A DNA stretch of 64,000 nucleotides from an uncultured Caldilineaceae bacterium (GTDB lineage: Bacteria > Chloroflexota > Anaerolineae > Caldilineales > Caldilineaceae), in assembly GCA_958295915.1 (NCBI GenBank), contig OY282381.1:4176722-4240721 (forward strand). The letters are read 5' to 3'. This document shows positions 45,897 through 54,396 of the stretch, piece after piece; position 1 is the first letter of the stretch, and every line of letters starts with the position of its first letter. The notes under the pieces were generated by a model, which saw only the letters and a list, made by a program, of their open reading frames with translations, had not been told where the DNA came from and ran no database searches. Made by a program: the position numbers and the translations under genes.

Positions 45897-45990
45897 GCGG
45901 CAGGCAATGTCTTATCTGGGATAGTTTGCTGTATAATGGCCTAATCATGAAGCTGTCATTGATAGTCGCCGATCTTTGCGGCAGGCAATG
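45897..45990 (+). repeat. direct repeat GCGGCAGGCAATG flanking a -10 box
   Basis: GCGGCAGGCAATG occurs at 45897-45909 and 45978-45990. Between them a TATAAT (45932-45937) is a likely -10 box for the PhyH gene, with a poor -35. The pair could be operator half-sites or a small duplication. The remaining sequence of the 428-bp gap 45628-46055 shows nothing else recognisable. Confidence 0.45.
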
Positions 45991-46055
45991 CAGCCAGAAC
46001 TGTAGCGTATCCAAACGCGCCGCCAAAACGAACCAATATCTCAACAGGAGCAACG

Positions 46056-46892
46056 ATGACCACCGACGCGCTGAAACCGACCGATCTTGAGATCTTCCTG
46101 TTTGATCTGCGGGGATATCTATTGCTGGAAAATGCCCTGACCGCACAGGAAGTCGCCGCCTGCAACGCGGAGATCGATGCCATCCTGCCGTTGAAAGTGG
46201 GCCAGTGGGCAGGTTACATCCACGGCCATCAGTTCGGTACTGCTGACGGCCTCAATCTGCAACAGATCTACGAGGCCGGCCCGGCCTTCGAAAATCTGAT
46301 CGATCACCCGGCGTGGATCGAAAAAGTGAAGTTCTTCGTCGGCGGCGAAGGCACCTTCGACTACAAACATGGGCCGCTCTTTATCGATGAGAATTTCGCC
46401 AATGTGCGCGGGCCAGGCGAAGCGATCGGCATCCACTCCGGCGGACATGCCGGCTCAAAACGCAATCAGTTTCGCTTCCACACCGGACGCTTTATGAACG
46501 GCCAGGTCAACGCGCTCATCGCCCTCACGGACATCGGCCCAGGGCAGGGCGCCACAATGGTGATCCCCGGAAGCCATAAATCCAACTTCCCACCGCCAGA
46601 CTACGAAAAGCACTCCATCGGCGTCGGGGGAGCGGCCGACGCTGTGGTCGGCGCTGAGGAGATCTACATGAATGCCGGCGATGCGCTGATCTTTGTGGAT
46701 ACGATCTGCCATGGCTCTGCCCGACGCGCCAGCCCTGGCGACCGCCGCGTCGTTGTCTACCGGTATGGGCCCTCCTGGGGCTTCTTTCGCCACGGCTACC
46801 GCCCGTCGCCCGAACTGTTGAGCCGGCTTACACCCGCGCGCCGACAGATCGTGTGGCCCCATGATGTGATGAAGCGAGAGCCACAGAAATGA
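46056..46892 (+). CDS. phytanoyl-CoA dioxygenase (PhyH) family protein
   Basis: A 278-aa predicted Fe(II)/2-oxoglutarate-dependent oxygenase. The N-terminus LFDLRGYLLLENALTAQE is the PhyH entry motif. Facial-triad candidates are the His and Asp of the GIHSGGHAG to GPGQGATMVIPGSHKSN stretch and the distal His in DTICHGSARRASPGDRR. AGGAG lies upstream of the ATG. PhyH proteins hydroxylate diverse small molecules. It is convergent with an aldo/keto reductase gene, with a 10-bp gap. A paralogue lies at 55738. Confidence 0.85.
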   Translation: MTTDALKPTDLEIFLFDLRGYLLLENALTAQEVAACNAEIDAILPLKVGQWAGYIHGHQFGTADGLNLQQIYEAGPAFENLIDHPAWIEKVKFFVGGEGTFDYKHGPLFIDENFANVRGPGEAIGIHSGGHAGSKRNQFRFHTGRFMNGQVNALIALTDIGPGQGATMVIPGSHKSNFPPPDYEKHSIGVGGAADAVVGAEEIYMNAGDALIFVDTICHGSARRASPGDRRVVVYRYGPSWGFFRHGYRPSPELLSRLTPARRQIVWPHDVMKREPQK

Positions 46893-46902
46893 GCGCGCCA
46901 CC

Positions 46903-47895
46903 TCATCGCATGCGCGAGGGAACATGCCACATGTCAAGGTTTTCGCCCAAGGCGTCCTTGAGCGGTTCTGTCACCCGATCCAGCTTCTGTAGAACGTCCT
47001 CAGTCAGTGTCAGCTCGACGGAGGGCAAGTTTCTCCGAACTTCATCGGCATTGCGCGCGCCGACCAGCAGGGACGTGACGCCGGCTTGTTGGCGCGCCCA
47101 GGCCAGTGAAACCGCGGCCATCGGTTCGCCCAACTCCGCGGCGATGCGCCGGACTTCGGCGACTGCGGTGAACAGTTCCTCCTCGTGGCCGGCCTCGCTG
47201 TGCGCGGCCATCGGTCGCTCTCCCCGATAATGACGCGTGCGTGCCAAGCCCTCCGGCACATCGTCGACGCTTGCATAGCGACCGCTGAGCACACCCTGGG
47301 CGAGTGGGCTATAGCAGATAACACCGATATCATTTTCCTGGCAAAGGGGCAGTACGGCCCGCTCAATGCCTCGCCACGCCAGACTGTAGGGCAGTTGATC
47401 CGTTACGCACTGGCCCAAAGAGATCATCTCCGCTAGATCCTGCGCCGCGAAGTTGCAGACACCATAGGCCCGGATTTTCCCCGCGGTTCGCAGAGTTTCC
47501 AGGGCGCCGACCGTCTCCGCCAGAGGCGCATCCCAATTGGGCCAGTGAATCTGGTACAGATCAATGTAGTCGGTCTCCAGCGCGCGCAAACTGCGTTCGC
47601 AGGCGCTGATAACATTGTCCGCCGCCAGATTGTCAGGCCCGACTTTGGTAGCGATAAGCGCCCGATGGCGCCGCCCCTTCAGCCCACGGCCCAGCGCTTC
47701 TTCTGAACGGCCTGAGCCGTAGCCCTCTGCCGTGTCGAAAAAGTTGATGCCCGCGTCCAGCGCAGCGTGGACCGCGGCAATGGAGTCTGTATCCTCCTGT
47801 CTGCCCCACACATCACCGCCAGCGAAAGGCCAGCAACCCAGAGCAATCGTCGAAACCTGCATATCAGTCCGCCGACCCAATTGGTTATACTGCAT
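46903..47895 (-). CDS. aldo/keto reductase
   Basis: A 330-aa NADPH-dependent oxidoreductase of the AKR barrel. Its tetrad is visible: Asp and Tyr in FFDTAEGYGSGRSEEALG, Lys in ALIATKVG and His in IDLYQIHWPN. GGAGG lies upstream of ATG 47895, chosen over a start 40 codons earlier. It would reduce an aldehyde, ketone or sugar. The gene is convergent with PhyH. Confidence 0.9.
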   Translation of the reverse strand: MQYNQLGRRTDMQVSTIALGCWPFAGGDVWGRQEDTDSIAAVHAALDAGINFFDTAEGYGSGRSEEALGRGLKGRRHRALIATKVGPDNLAADNVISACERSLRALETDYIDLYQIHWPNWDAPLAETVGALETLRTAGKIRAYGVCNFAAQDLAEMISLGQCVTDQLPYSLAWRGIERAVLPLCQENDIGVICYSPLAQGVLSGRYASVDDVPEGLARTRHYRGERPMAAHSEAGHEEELFTAVAEVRRIAAELGEPMAAVSLAWARQQAGVTSLLVGARNADEVRRNLPSVELTLTEDVLQKLDRVTEPLKDALGENLDMWHVPSRMR

Positions 47896-47999
47896 TGCCC
47901 ATGCCCTCCTACCCTGAAAACTCGTGAGCGGTAAGCTACCCCAGGAACGCTTTTTTTGCAAGACGAATTTTTGGTGGTAATCTCTAGGAGAAAGCCAAG

Positions 48000-48255
48000 A
48001 TGACAATACGAACATGCACGGATTGCCGCCTCTGTGGATTCACGTGGCTGACGACGAAATCCTGCTGGACGACTCCACCCGTCTGGCAGCCAGGGCTACG
48101 ACCGCAGGTGTCGATCTAACGTTCACCATTTGGGATGGGCTTTGGCATGTCTTTCATGCTTTTCTCAAGTGGACGCCGGAGGCTCGATGGCGATTGAGGA
48201 GATCGGCGGATGGGTCGAGAAGAGGATGCAGACAGGGAATAATGCGAACAAGTGA
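48000..48255 (+). pseudogene. alpha/beta-hydrolase (lipase/esterase) remnant
   Basis: AGGAG and ATG 48000 begin a frame (MTIRT) that soon breaks. In another frame, from 48014, come the last 60 residues of an alpha/beta-hydrolase-3 fold esterase: LPPLWIHVADDEILLDDS and WDGLWHVFHAF, with the catalytic Asp and His. A one-base loss near 48188 shifts the tail (MAIEEIGGWVEKRMQ) to a third frame ending at 48255. The middle, with the nucleophile, is missing. The remnant overlaps the start of the next methyltransferase. Confidence 0.75.
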
Positions 48256-48907
48256 TGTGCGTACTGAATCAGATGTGCGCCAGTGGGAGGGACGTCTCAA
48301 CCGCGAGTGGCCCCAACGGGCACAGGTGGCCGACTGGATAGTCGCGCAAATCGCCAATCAGAAACGACGATCCCCCCGCGTTATTGAGTTGGCCTGCGGC
48401 GCCGGCTATCTGGCTGAATTTCTCGTCCGGCAGAGTACGGATGTCCGGTACTGCGGCTTCGATCTATCGGCGCATCTGCTCGATTTCGCCCGACGTCGGC
48501 TGGCCCCAGATAGAAATGCTGAGATCTATTTCCGTCAGGCGGATCTTGTCGGCAGCGATTGGACCGATCTATTGCTGCGTATGGGGTGGACAGGGCAGGT
48601 AGACGCAGTGATTTCACTACAGGCGCTGCACGATTTGGGCGGACCTGAGCAACAGACAGCGGTTCTGGCTCAGGCGCGTGAACAGTTGCGCCCCGGCGGC
48701 GTGCTGGCCTACGGCGACCTACTTCTGGATGGCGATAACCCGCATCCCCGCCGCTTCACTGCCGCCCAACACCAACAGATGCTGCGCGCAGCCGGATTTT
48801 TTAAATCCCACATGTTGCAGCCTGCGAACAGTGCACGGCCATTGCCTGAATATAGCGCCGCAATCCTTCGCTACGGTGAATTCGGCTGTTTCGGTTGCTA
48901 CAGATGA
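48242..48907 (+). CDS. class I SAM-dependent methyltransferase
   Basis: A 221-aa methyltransferase: VIELACGAGYLAEFL (motif I, about residue 45), GFDLSAHLLDFA (motif II), VDAVISLQALHDLGG (motif IV) and LRPGGVLAYGDLL. I start it at ATG 48242, after the esterase remnant; the longer open frame from 48014 joins two unrelated proteins. It overlaps a second methyltransferase gene by ATGA, so the two are coupled. The substrate is unknown. Confidence 0.82.
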   Translation: MRTSDVRTESDVRQWEGRLNREWPQRAQVADWIVAQIANQKRRSPRVIELACGAGYLAEFLVRQSTDVRYCGFDLSAHLLDFARRRLAPDRNAEIYFRQADLVGSDWTDLLLRMGWTGQVDAVISLQALHDLGGPEQQTAVLAQAREQLRPGGVLAYGDLLLDGDNPHPRRFTAAQHQQMLRAAGFFKSHMLQPANSARPLPEYSAAILRYGEFGCFGCYR

Positions 48908-49752
48908 CTACTGATACCTCCAATTCTTTTCAGCCTGTTTGTTGCCCCTATTACAGCAGTGGGGAGCGCTTAAGGGCAAAACACCAAGGCGTCAAAATGA
49001 GATCAGGGCGTCAGCTCGAAACCTGGGCGCTCGATCTCGTGCCTTTGCATCCCGAAGCGACTGTGCTGGATGCCGGCTGTGGATGGGGTCGATTCACCTG
49101 GCCGTTGATTGAAAAATACGCGTTGGCATCTTCAAATATCACATGCAGCGATAGTTCGTTCGGCATGTTGCAGACCGCTGAACAGGAGGCGCAACGACGT
49201 CAACAGCACCCCGCATTTGTTGTTGCTGATATACAATCACTGCCTTTCTTGTCCAACTGTTTTGACGGCGCCATGGCCAATCATGTGCTGTATCATCTGC
49301 CCGATATCTCAGAAGGCGTACGCCAACTGGCACGAGTTGTGAGAGAGGATGGCTGGCTATTGGCCACAACCAACAGTGACGAAATAAGGGTGCCGATTCT
49401 TGAGTTTCATTATGCGGCTCTCGATAGACTTGGCATCGACTATGTCTCCGAAGCTCACTCACCCTTTTCAATGGAAAACGGCAAACAGATCCTGGGCCGT
49501 TGGTATCGAGAAGTAGAGCAGTTTTACTTTGAAGACGAGACTTTGTATCACACGGCAGATGAATTCTTAGCTCGCTATACAACGATTGGCCGCTATCGCA
49601 ACCTGCTGACGCAAGAAGATGTCGGCCCAGAAACAAAACGGCTGCTGCCAGCTCTCGTGCGCGAGCAGGCTGAGAAGGTCATTCGGGAGCACGGCGTACT
49701 GCGCTCGCCCGTGCGGATGGGCGCATTTGTTTGTAAGAGGCCAATTCTGTGA
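48904..49752 (+). CDS. class I SAM-dependent methyltransferase
   Basis: A 282-aa methyltransferase with motif I VLDAGCGWGRFTWPL near residue 55 and motif IV FDGAMANHVLYHLPD, followed by the REDGWLLATTNS strand. The first 20 residues carry a CCPYY cysteine pair. It starts at the ATGA overlap with the preceding methyltransferase. The pair may modify one small-molecule substrate in turn. The 159 bp after it include a dispersed repeat (49788-49849). Confidence 0.82.
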   Translation: MTTDTSNSFQPVCCPYYSSGERLRAKHQGVKMRSGRQLETWALDLVPLHPEATVLDAGCGWGRFTWPLIEKYALASSNITCSDSSFGMLQTAEQEAQRRQQHPAFVVADIQSLPFLSNCFDGAMANHVLYHLPDISEGVRQLARVVREDGWLLATTNSDEIRVPILEFHYAALDRLGIDYVSEAHSPFSMENGKQILGRWYREVEQFYFEDETLYHTADEFLARYTTIGRYRNLLTQEDVGPETKRLLPALVREQAEKVIREHGVLRSPVRMGAFVCKRPIL

Positions 49753-49787
49753 TAGACGGATGGCAACACCGGTGGTAAATTCGATCA

Positions 49788-49849
49788 GGATTCATTGGAT
49801 TTGCAGGAATCAAGGAAGGATATATCCTGCATCTTCCCGTCAATCCTTA
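49788..49849 (-). repeat. dispersed repeat C, copy 1
   Basis: On the reverse strand it contains AAGGATTGACGGGAAGATGC, GGATATATCC and then CTGCAAATCCAAT. The same blocks in the same order occur on the + strand at 55539-55655, where other repeats interrupt them. Confidence 0.75.
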
Positions 49850-49911
49850 AATCTTGATTTGGAAAGACATGTGGTGAAATCGAGAGCGCTACATTTACAG
49901 GAGAGCGAGAG

Positions 49912-50439
49912 ATGAGCACACTCAACCCGGAAAGCGAAATGGCACAGCTTATGGCGAGGTCGGCTACGTCCGGCGCTGTAGCGTGGATTGGTCTGCGTCC
50001 AGAACAGCGCGGCCCATTGCGACCAGTGCAGGAGACAGAGGCGGCGCCCGGCAGCGGATTGGTCGGCGATCACTTCCGCGGACAGGGCAGAGGCACGCGC
50101 CAGGTGACGCTGATACAGGGCGAGCATCTGGATGCTGTGGGCGCATTTCTTGGAGGGATATTCATAGACCCAGCCCTGACGCGGCGCAATATCGTTGTGC
50201 GGGGCATCAACCTGTTCAGCCTGAAAGACAGACGTTTTCGGGTCGGCAGCGCGCTGCTGGAGTATACTGGGCCATGCCACCCATGCAGCCGCATGGAAGA
50301 GAATTTCGGGCCCGGTGGCTACAACGCAATGCGTGGTCATGGCGGCATTACCGCAAAAGTTCTCGAAGGCGGGACCATTCGCGTGGGGGACGCAGTGGAA
50401 CGAGAACCATTGGGCGTTGCAGACACAGAAGGCGAATAG
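49912..50439 (+). CDS. MOSC domain protein
   Basis: A 175-aa MOSC protein. It has the family's cysteine motif in GPCHPCSRMEE near residue 125 and RGHGGITAKVLEGGTIRVGD at the C-terminus. MOSC domains occur in molybdenum-cofactor sulfurases and amidoxime-reducing enzymes; stand-alone forms handle sulfur or Moco. GGAGAG precedes the ATG. It stands between the methyltransferase pair and a convergent glycosyltransferase. Confidence 0.88.
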   Translation: MSTLNPESEMAQLMARSATSGAVAWIGLRPEQRGPLRPVQETEAAPGSGLVGDHFRGQGRGTRQVTLIQGEHLDAVGAFLGGIFIDPALTRRNIVVRGINLFSLKDRRFRVGSALLEYTGPCHPCSRMEENFGPGGYNAMRGHGGITAKVLEGGTIRVGDAVEREPLGVADTEGE

Positions 50440-50441
50440 CG

Positions 50442-51422
50442 TTAGCGCCTGCGTGTCCGTTGCGAACTGTTCCGTGCCACAAGGGGGGCAAAGACGGCCC
50501 GCAGGCTCTCTGCTTCGTCGTCCGGATTCTGGTAGGCGCGGGCGGTTTTCAGCCCGTTTTGGATGATCCACGCGTAGGCTTCGGGGTTGGCGTCCAACTG
50601 ACGGAGGACGTTCTCCAGCTGCTGGCCGAGGGCCGGTAGATTGCCGTTTTCCACCAGAACACAGTTCTGTAGCGGCCCATCGTTCTTCATGTATACGCTG
50701 CCGCCGATTCCGCTGTAACCCACTACCAGACAACCGCAGGCCATTGCCTCCAGGACAGATGTGTTCATTCCCTCCTGAATATTTGTGGTTACATACACGG
50801 TTGCCTCGCGTAGGTTGCGGGCATATTCATCTTCGCTCAACTCGCGCAGAGGCGTCCATTCGAAGCCGTCGAAGGGTCCGCCTTTGGCGCATAGAACGCC
50901 GTGCAGCCAGGCAGCAGACCGATCCTTGCGAGTCAAGTAGCAGATCTTAGGGCGCTTCGATTCCGCTGGAAAGCGATAGCGCTCCCGGTTTACGTATTCG
51001 CTGATCAGGGTAGCGTCTATGCCCATGCTCCAGCGCAGATACTGTTGAATAAGCGGCGACTTGGTGATTACTCGGGTGATGCCAACGTGTCGCCAGGTCT
51101 GTCCCAACGGCAGGTTCCAATAGGTGGGCGCCCAGCTCAGGGCAATGACAATCCGCTCACCGGCGAAGTTGGCTGTCTGGCGCATAATCTGACGCATCAC
51201 TTCCGGTACGACAAGAATATCTTGCGACGAAAGTTTTGGGCGCTCAGAAAGCCATAGCGCCGGCGCCTCATGGCCGTGCCAAGTCACTCGGAACGGTCGT
51301 TGCTGATGGACAATCCAGGAATCGAAACCCATCGCTGCCAGGCGTTGCACGTGGCGGTAGAGGGTTTTGATGCCGCCAGACGGCTGGGGAAAATCGGGAC
51401 AGAAGTAGAGGATGCGAGACAT
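50442..51422 (-). CDS. glycosyltransferase (GT4-like)
   Basis: A 326-aa GT-B-like glycosyltransferase. The N-terminus is ILYFCPDFPQPSGGIKTLY and the donor side has TTNIQEGMNTSVLEAMACGC, the usual E-x7-E region. It starts at ATG 51422; the frame upstream of it overlaps the divergent dehydrogenase gene's leader. It is the only sugar transferase in this part of the window. Confidence 0.8.
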   Translation of the reverse strand: MSRILYFCPDFPQPSGGIKTLYRHVQRLAAMGFDSWIVHQQRPFRVTWHGHEAPALWLSERPKLSSQDILVVPEVMRQIMRQTANFAGERIVIALSWAPTYWNLPLGQTWRHVGITRVITKSPLIQQYLRWSMGIDATLISEYVNRERYRFPAESKRPKICYLTRKDRSAAWLHGVLCAKGGPFDGFEWTPLRELSEDEYARNLREATVYVTTNIQEGMNTSVLEAMACGCLVVGYSGIGGSVYMKNDGPLQNCVLVENGNLPALGQQLENVLRQLDANPEAYAWIIQNGLKTARAYQNPDDEAESLRAVFAPLVARNSSQRTRRR

Positions 51423-51510
51423 CGGCGTGTATTCCAGATCGCTAGGTCTATTTTCGTTCTGATTCTGTTTCACTGTGCCCGCGCCGCGACACATCGCAAA
51501 GGAGAACCTA

Positions 51511-52449
51511 GTGCCGTATCAAGTCTTGACCGATTCCATCTTACCACCTGACCTGGCAGGGATGGTGGACGATATCTGCGCAGTGCATGTGTGGGAGCTG
51601 ACAGAGCAGGATCCGATCCTGCCAACGATCGAAGGGTTTATTGTATACGGACATCCAATCGTGCGCGGCTCGTTGATGGATAAAATGCCAAGACTGCGCA
51701 GTATCAGCAACTTCGGAGTCGGGGTCGATCATATCCATCTGGAAGATGCCAAGGCCCGTGGCCTGCCAGTAGGGTATACACCCCGCTTCGTGGACGGCGC
51801 GACCGCGGATATGGCCTTTGCCTTGTTGATGGCGATCGGCCGCAATCTGGTGCAAGGCGTGCGTCACGCGCACGGCCCAAATTATCTGGCCTATGACGGT
51901 AATATTCTACACGGCCACGAGATTTACGGTTCGACCCTGGGAATCGTAGGGATGGGACGGGTCGGCCGGGTGGTCGCTCGCCGGGCCAGCGGTTTTGATA
52001 TGAAAATCCTGTACCATAACCGCAACCCCAGTCCCTATGCCGACGATCTCAGCGCAACCTATCGCACCCTGGAAAGTCTGCTGGATGACGCGGATTTCGT
52101 TGTGCTTAGCGTGCCGATGACGCCGACAACCCGTCATCTGATCGGCGCAGCAGAGTTGGCGCGCATGAAAGAGACCGCCTATCTGATCAATGTGGCCCGC
52201 GGAGGCGTCGTCGACCACGCTGCGCTGCTGGAGGCGTTGCGGCGCAATGACATTGCCGGGGCCGCGCTGGACGTAACCGAGCCGGAACCGCTGCCCCGAG
52301 ATCATCCCTTGCTGCGGCTGAATAACTGCATCGTCCTGCCCCATCTGGGCAGCGCCACCCGCGAGACCCGTTACGACATGGCCCGCCGCACGGCAGACAA
52401 TCTGCTGGCCGGCCTGCGAGGGGAAGAAATGCCTAGTCGCGCGGCGTAG
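51511..52449 (+). CDS. D-2-hydroxyacid dehydrogenase
   Basis: A 312-aa NAD-dependent D-2-hydroxyacid dehydrogenase. It has GSTLGIVGMGRVGRVVARRA (Rossmann) near residue 145, the catalytic Arg in LINVARGGVVDHAAL, Glu in DVTEPEPLP and His in VLPHLGSATRE. GTG 51511 is chosen because AAAGGAGAA lies just upstream. It would convert a 2-oxoacid and D-hydroxyacid (glyoxylate, hydroxypyruvate and the like). A paralogue lies at 54397. Confidence 0.92.
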   Translation: MPYQVLTDSILPPDLAGMVDDICAVHVWELTEQDPILPTIEGFIVYGHPIVRGSLMDKMPRLRSISNFGVGVDHIHLEDAKARGLPVGYTPRFVDGATADMAFALLMAIGRNLVQGVRHAHGPNYLAYDGNILHGHEIYGSTLGIVGMGRVGRVVARRASGFDMKILYHNRNPSPYADDLSATYRTLESLLDDADFVVLSVPMTPTTRHLIGAAELARMKETAYLINVARGGVVDHAALLEALRRNDIAGAALDVTEPEPLPRDHPLLRLNNCIVLPHLGSATRETRYDMARRTADNLLAGLRGEEMPSRAA

Positions 52450-52460
52450 CGGTGGTCAGA

Positions 52461-53831
52461 TCAATTCGTATTTTCCCGTTCCGGCGGGCGCAGAAGCTCT
52501 TGCGGCGCATGCGGAGGCGCGCTGAGTGTTTGCAGAAACGCCTTCAGCGCGCCGCTCTGTTTCTCCGTCAAGGCCAGAGGGTTCAGGTCCGAGTGACCGG
52601 GGAAGGCCGGCGGCGCGGCGTTGTAATGGCGTAGCGCCGCGTCGAGATCAGCGAACATGCCGTTGTGCATATACGGGGCAGTATTGGCCACGTTGCGCAG
52701 GCTCGGCACTTTGAACGCGCCGAGCAACTCCTCGCCTTCGATCTTAATGAAGCGCAGCTCTATGCAGTCTTCTTCGGTTGCATCGCTGTAAGCCCCCAAA
52801 CAGTTGAACTCGTCCTCTACCACCTGCAGCGTGCCTAGCGAACGGCCTTGATCGAAGCTGTCGCCAAGCGCCAGGGGCAAGCCGATGTTGTGGAACGTGC
52901 CGTTTGTGAAGAGCGGCCCGTTGTGGCAGTTGGCGCACTGGGCATCGCCGCTAAACAGCCGCAGGCCCTCCGCTTCCTCATCGCTAAACAGCTCCGCCAT
53001 CCGTCTCTGATCGTTGACAAGCGCCGCAGCCGCGTAGTCGTCAAAGCGGCTGCGGCCGGGCAGAATCCTGCGCGTGTAGGCGGCGATGGACTTACCAATA
53101 TTGGCGAAGATCCGGTTTATTGTCCGCTGATCCTCTTCTGACATCGCTGTCCAGGCCGCGTGGGTCGCTTCATCCTCCACCGGTCCAGCAGCGAATGGAA
53201 AGCGGCTCAGGTCGGAAATATCCGGCGCGGGGCCGAAGACCGCCTCGTATTGGCTGTGATACCTTTCTAAAACATACCGGGCATGGCCGGCGCGATTGCC
53301 GCCATGCTCGATGGCAGTCTCCTGTGGAGCCAGGGCCTGCGCCCATTGGCTATCCTTGCGTCCGTCCCAATAGAACCAGTCGTTGTAGGCCAACCCAACG
53401 ATCGATGGCGTATGCCGCTGAGTATCGACGCCCCGCACATTGGCCTTGACTTTGCCATCCGTGAAGTAAAGTTCCGGTTTGTGGCAGGAGGCGCAGGCGA
53501 CGGTTCCATCCGGGCTAAGGCCCGTATCGAAATACAGGGCATGTCCGAGCGCTATAGCGTCGGAGTCGTCGCCAACGGCATTGGAGGGATCCGGAAGCAA
53601 GGTCGGTAGCCGATCGATGCTGAGGGAGGCGATCAGCCCTCGCTCAGCATCTGTCCATGTGTGGGCCATAGATGCGCCAGGTTGCAGGCTCTCCCCGTAC
53701 CAGCCTTCAAAGACACCCAATATGTTCGTGACGGCAGTGCGGAAGGCCCCCCCACCAAATGAGAAAAATACAGCGCCGGCCGCGAGAATGAGCAGGGCGG
53801 TTACGACGCCAACAATGAGGCCGCGATGCAT
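52461..53831 (-). CDS. di-heme cytochrome c peroxidase (MauG/CcpA family)
   Basis: A 456-aa exported di-heme protein. Residues 5-25 are a membrane anchor or signal (GVVTALLILAAGAVFF). Heme sites are CASCHKPELYF near residue 115 and CANCHNGPLF near residue 300. The C-terminus has RNVANTAPYMHNGMFADLDA, the family's Met/His region. It would reduce peroxide or oxidise a partner protein outside the membrane. It is 3 bp downstream of a lipoprotein gene. Confidence 0.92.
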   Translation of the reverse strand: MHRGLIVGVVTALLILAAGAVFFSFGGGAFRTAVTNILGVFEGWYGESLQPGASMAHTWTDAERGLIASLSIDRLPTLLPDPSNAVGDDSDAIALGHALYFDTGLSPDGTVACASCHKPELYFTDGKVKANVRGVDTQRHTPSIVGLAYNDWFYWDGRKDSQWAQALAPQETAIEHGGNRAGHARYVLERYHSQYEAVFGPAPDISDLSRFPFAAGPVEDEATHAAWTAMSEEDQRTINRIFANIGKSIAAYTRRILPGRSRFDDYAAAALVNDQRRMAELFSDEEAEGLRLFSGDAQCANCHNGPLFTNGTFHNIGLPLALGDSFDQGRSLGTLQVVEDEFNCLGAYSDATEEDCIELRFIKIEGEELLGAFKVPSLRNVANTAPYMHNGMFADLDAALRHYNAAPPAFPGHSDLNPLALTEKQSGALKAFLQTLSAPPHAPQELLRPPERENTN

Positions 53832-53834
53832 GTT

Positions 53835-54329
53835 CTATTTCAACTCAAATTCAAATGTAACCACATCATTCTGATCGCCGGATGTTATCCCCAGTGTCAT
53901 CACCCACACCCCGCCCATATTAAAGCGCATACCTTCCAGCAGGTAGTCGCCATCACCGAGGTTCTCGGTCACCCGAGGGGCTGTTGGGAAGCCATGATTG
54001 TGCGCCGGCATGCCGCCATCGATAGTGATTTCCGCTTCGCTGACCGGGCTGCCGTCTGTCGTCTCTATGTGAAGCGTCCACGCGTGGGTCTCATTAATGA
54101 CCACCGGATCCAGACGACTGATCGCGGTGATCGTAAACAGGCCGTTTTCGGTAGTCTGCGGTTCGAGAGCGTCGGCCAGCATTGAGCCGCCGGACATGTC
54201 CATACCCGCTTTGTCCTCGGAATCCATTGCCATACCGTCTCCGCTGACCTGAGGCAGCGGCGCAACGGCACTGCAGGCGGACAGTAGCAATGTTGAGATC
54301 AGCAGACAAGCGCAAAAACGAACCGCCAT
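53835..54329 (-). CDS. YtkA-like lipoprotein
   Basis: A 164-aa lipoprotein: a signal peptide with lipobox LSACS at residues 15-19, a Met-rich stretch (MAMDSEDKAGMDMSGGSM) and a YtkA/FixH-like beta-sandwich (TIDGGMPAHNHGFPTAP, GGVWVMTLGI). The Met and His residues suggest copper or metal contact. It starts at ATG 54329 after AAGGAGAAA. It is followed at once by the di-heme peroxidase gene, so the pair probably works together in the envelope. Confidence 0.82.
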   Translation of the reverse strand: MAVRFCACLLISTLLLSACSAVAPLPQVSGDGMAMDSEDKAGMDMSGGSMLADALEPQTTENGLFTITAISRLDPVVINETHAWTLHIETTDGSPVSEAEITIDGGMPAHNHGFPTAPRVTENLGDGDYLLEGMRFNMGGVWVMTLGITSGDQNDVVTFEFELK

Positions 54330-54347
54330 GTATTGTTTCTCCTTATG

Positions 54348-54377
54348 AATTACGAATGAACTGCCCAATTCGTAATT
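54348..54377. repeat. dispersed repeat D, copy 1, hairpin
   Basis: AATTACGAA (54348-54356) pairs with TTCGTAATT (54369-54377) around the loop TGAACTGCCCAA. It lies directly upstream of the lipoprotein ribosome site. A 22-base exact match (54349-54370) recurs inverted at 63835-63856. Confidence 0.7.
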
Positions 54378-54396
54378 TGTCGTAGCGGATTGGGTT

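Noticed and set aside
48014..48907. One long open frame as a hydrolase-methyltransferase fusion
   Set aside because: The hydrolase part lacks its first two-thirds and its true tail is in another frame; the methyltransferase has its own ATG at 48242.
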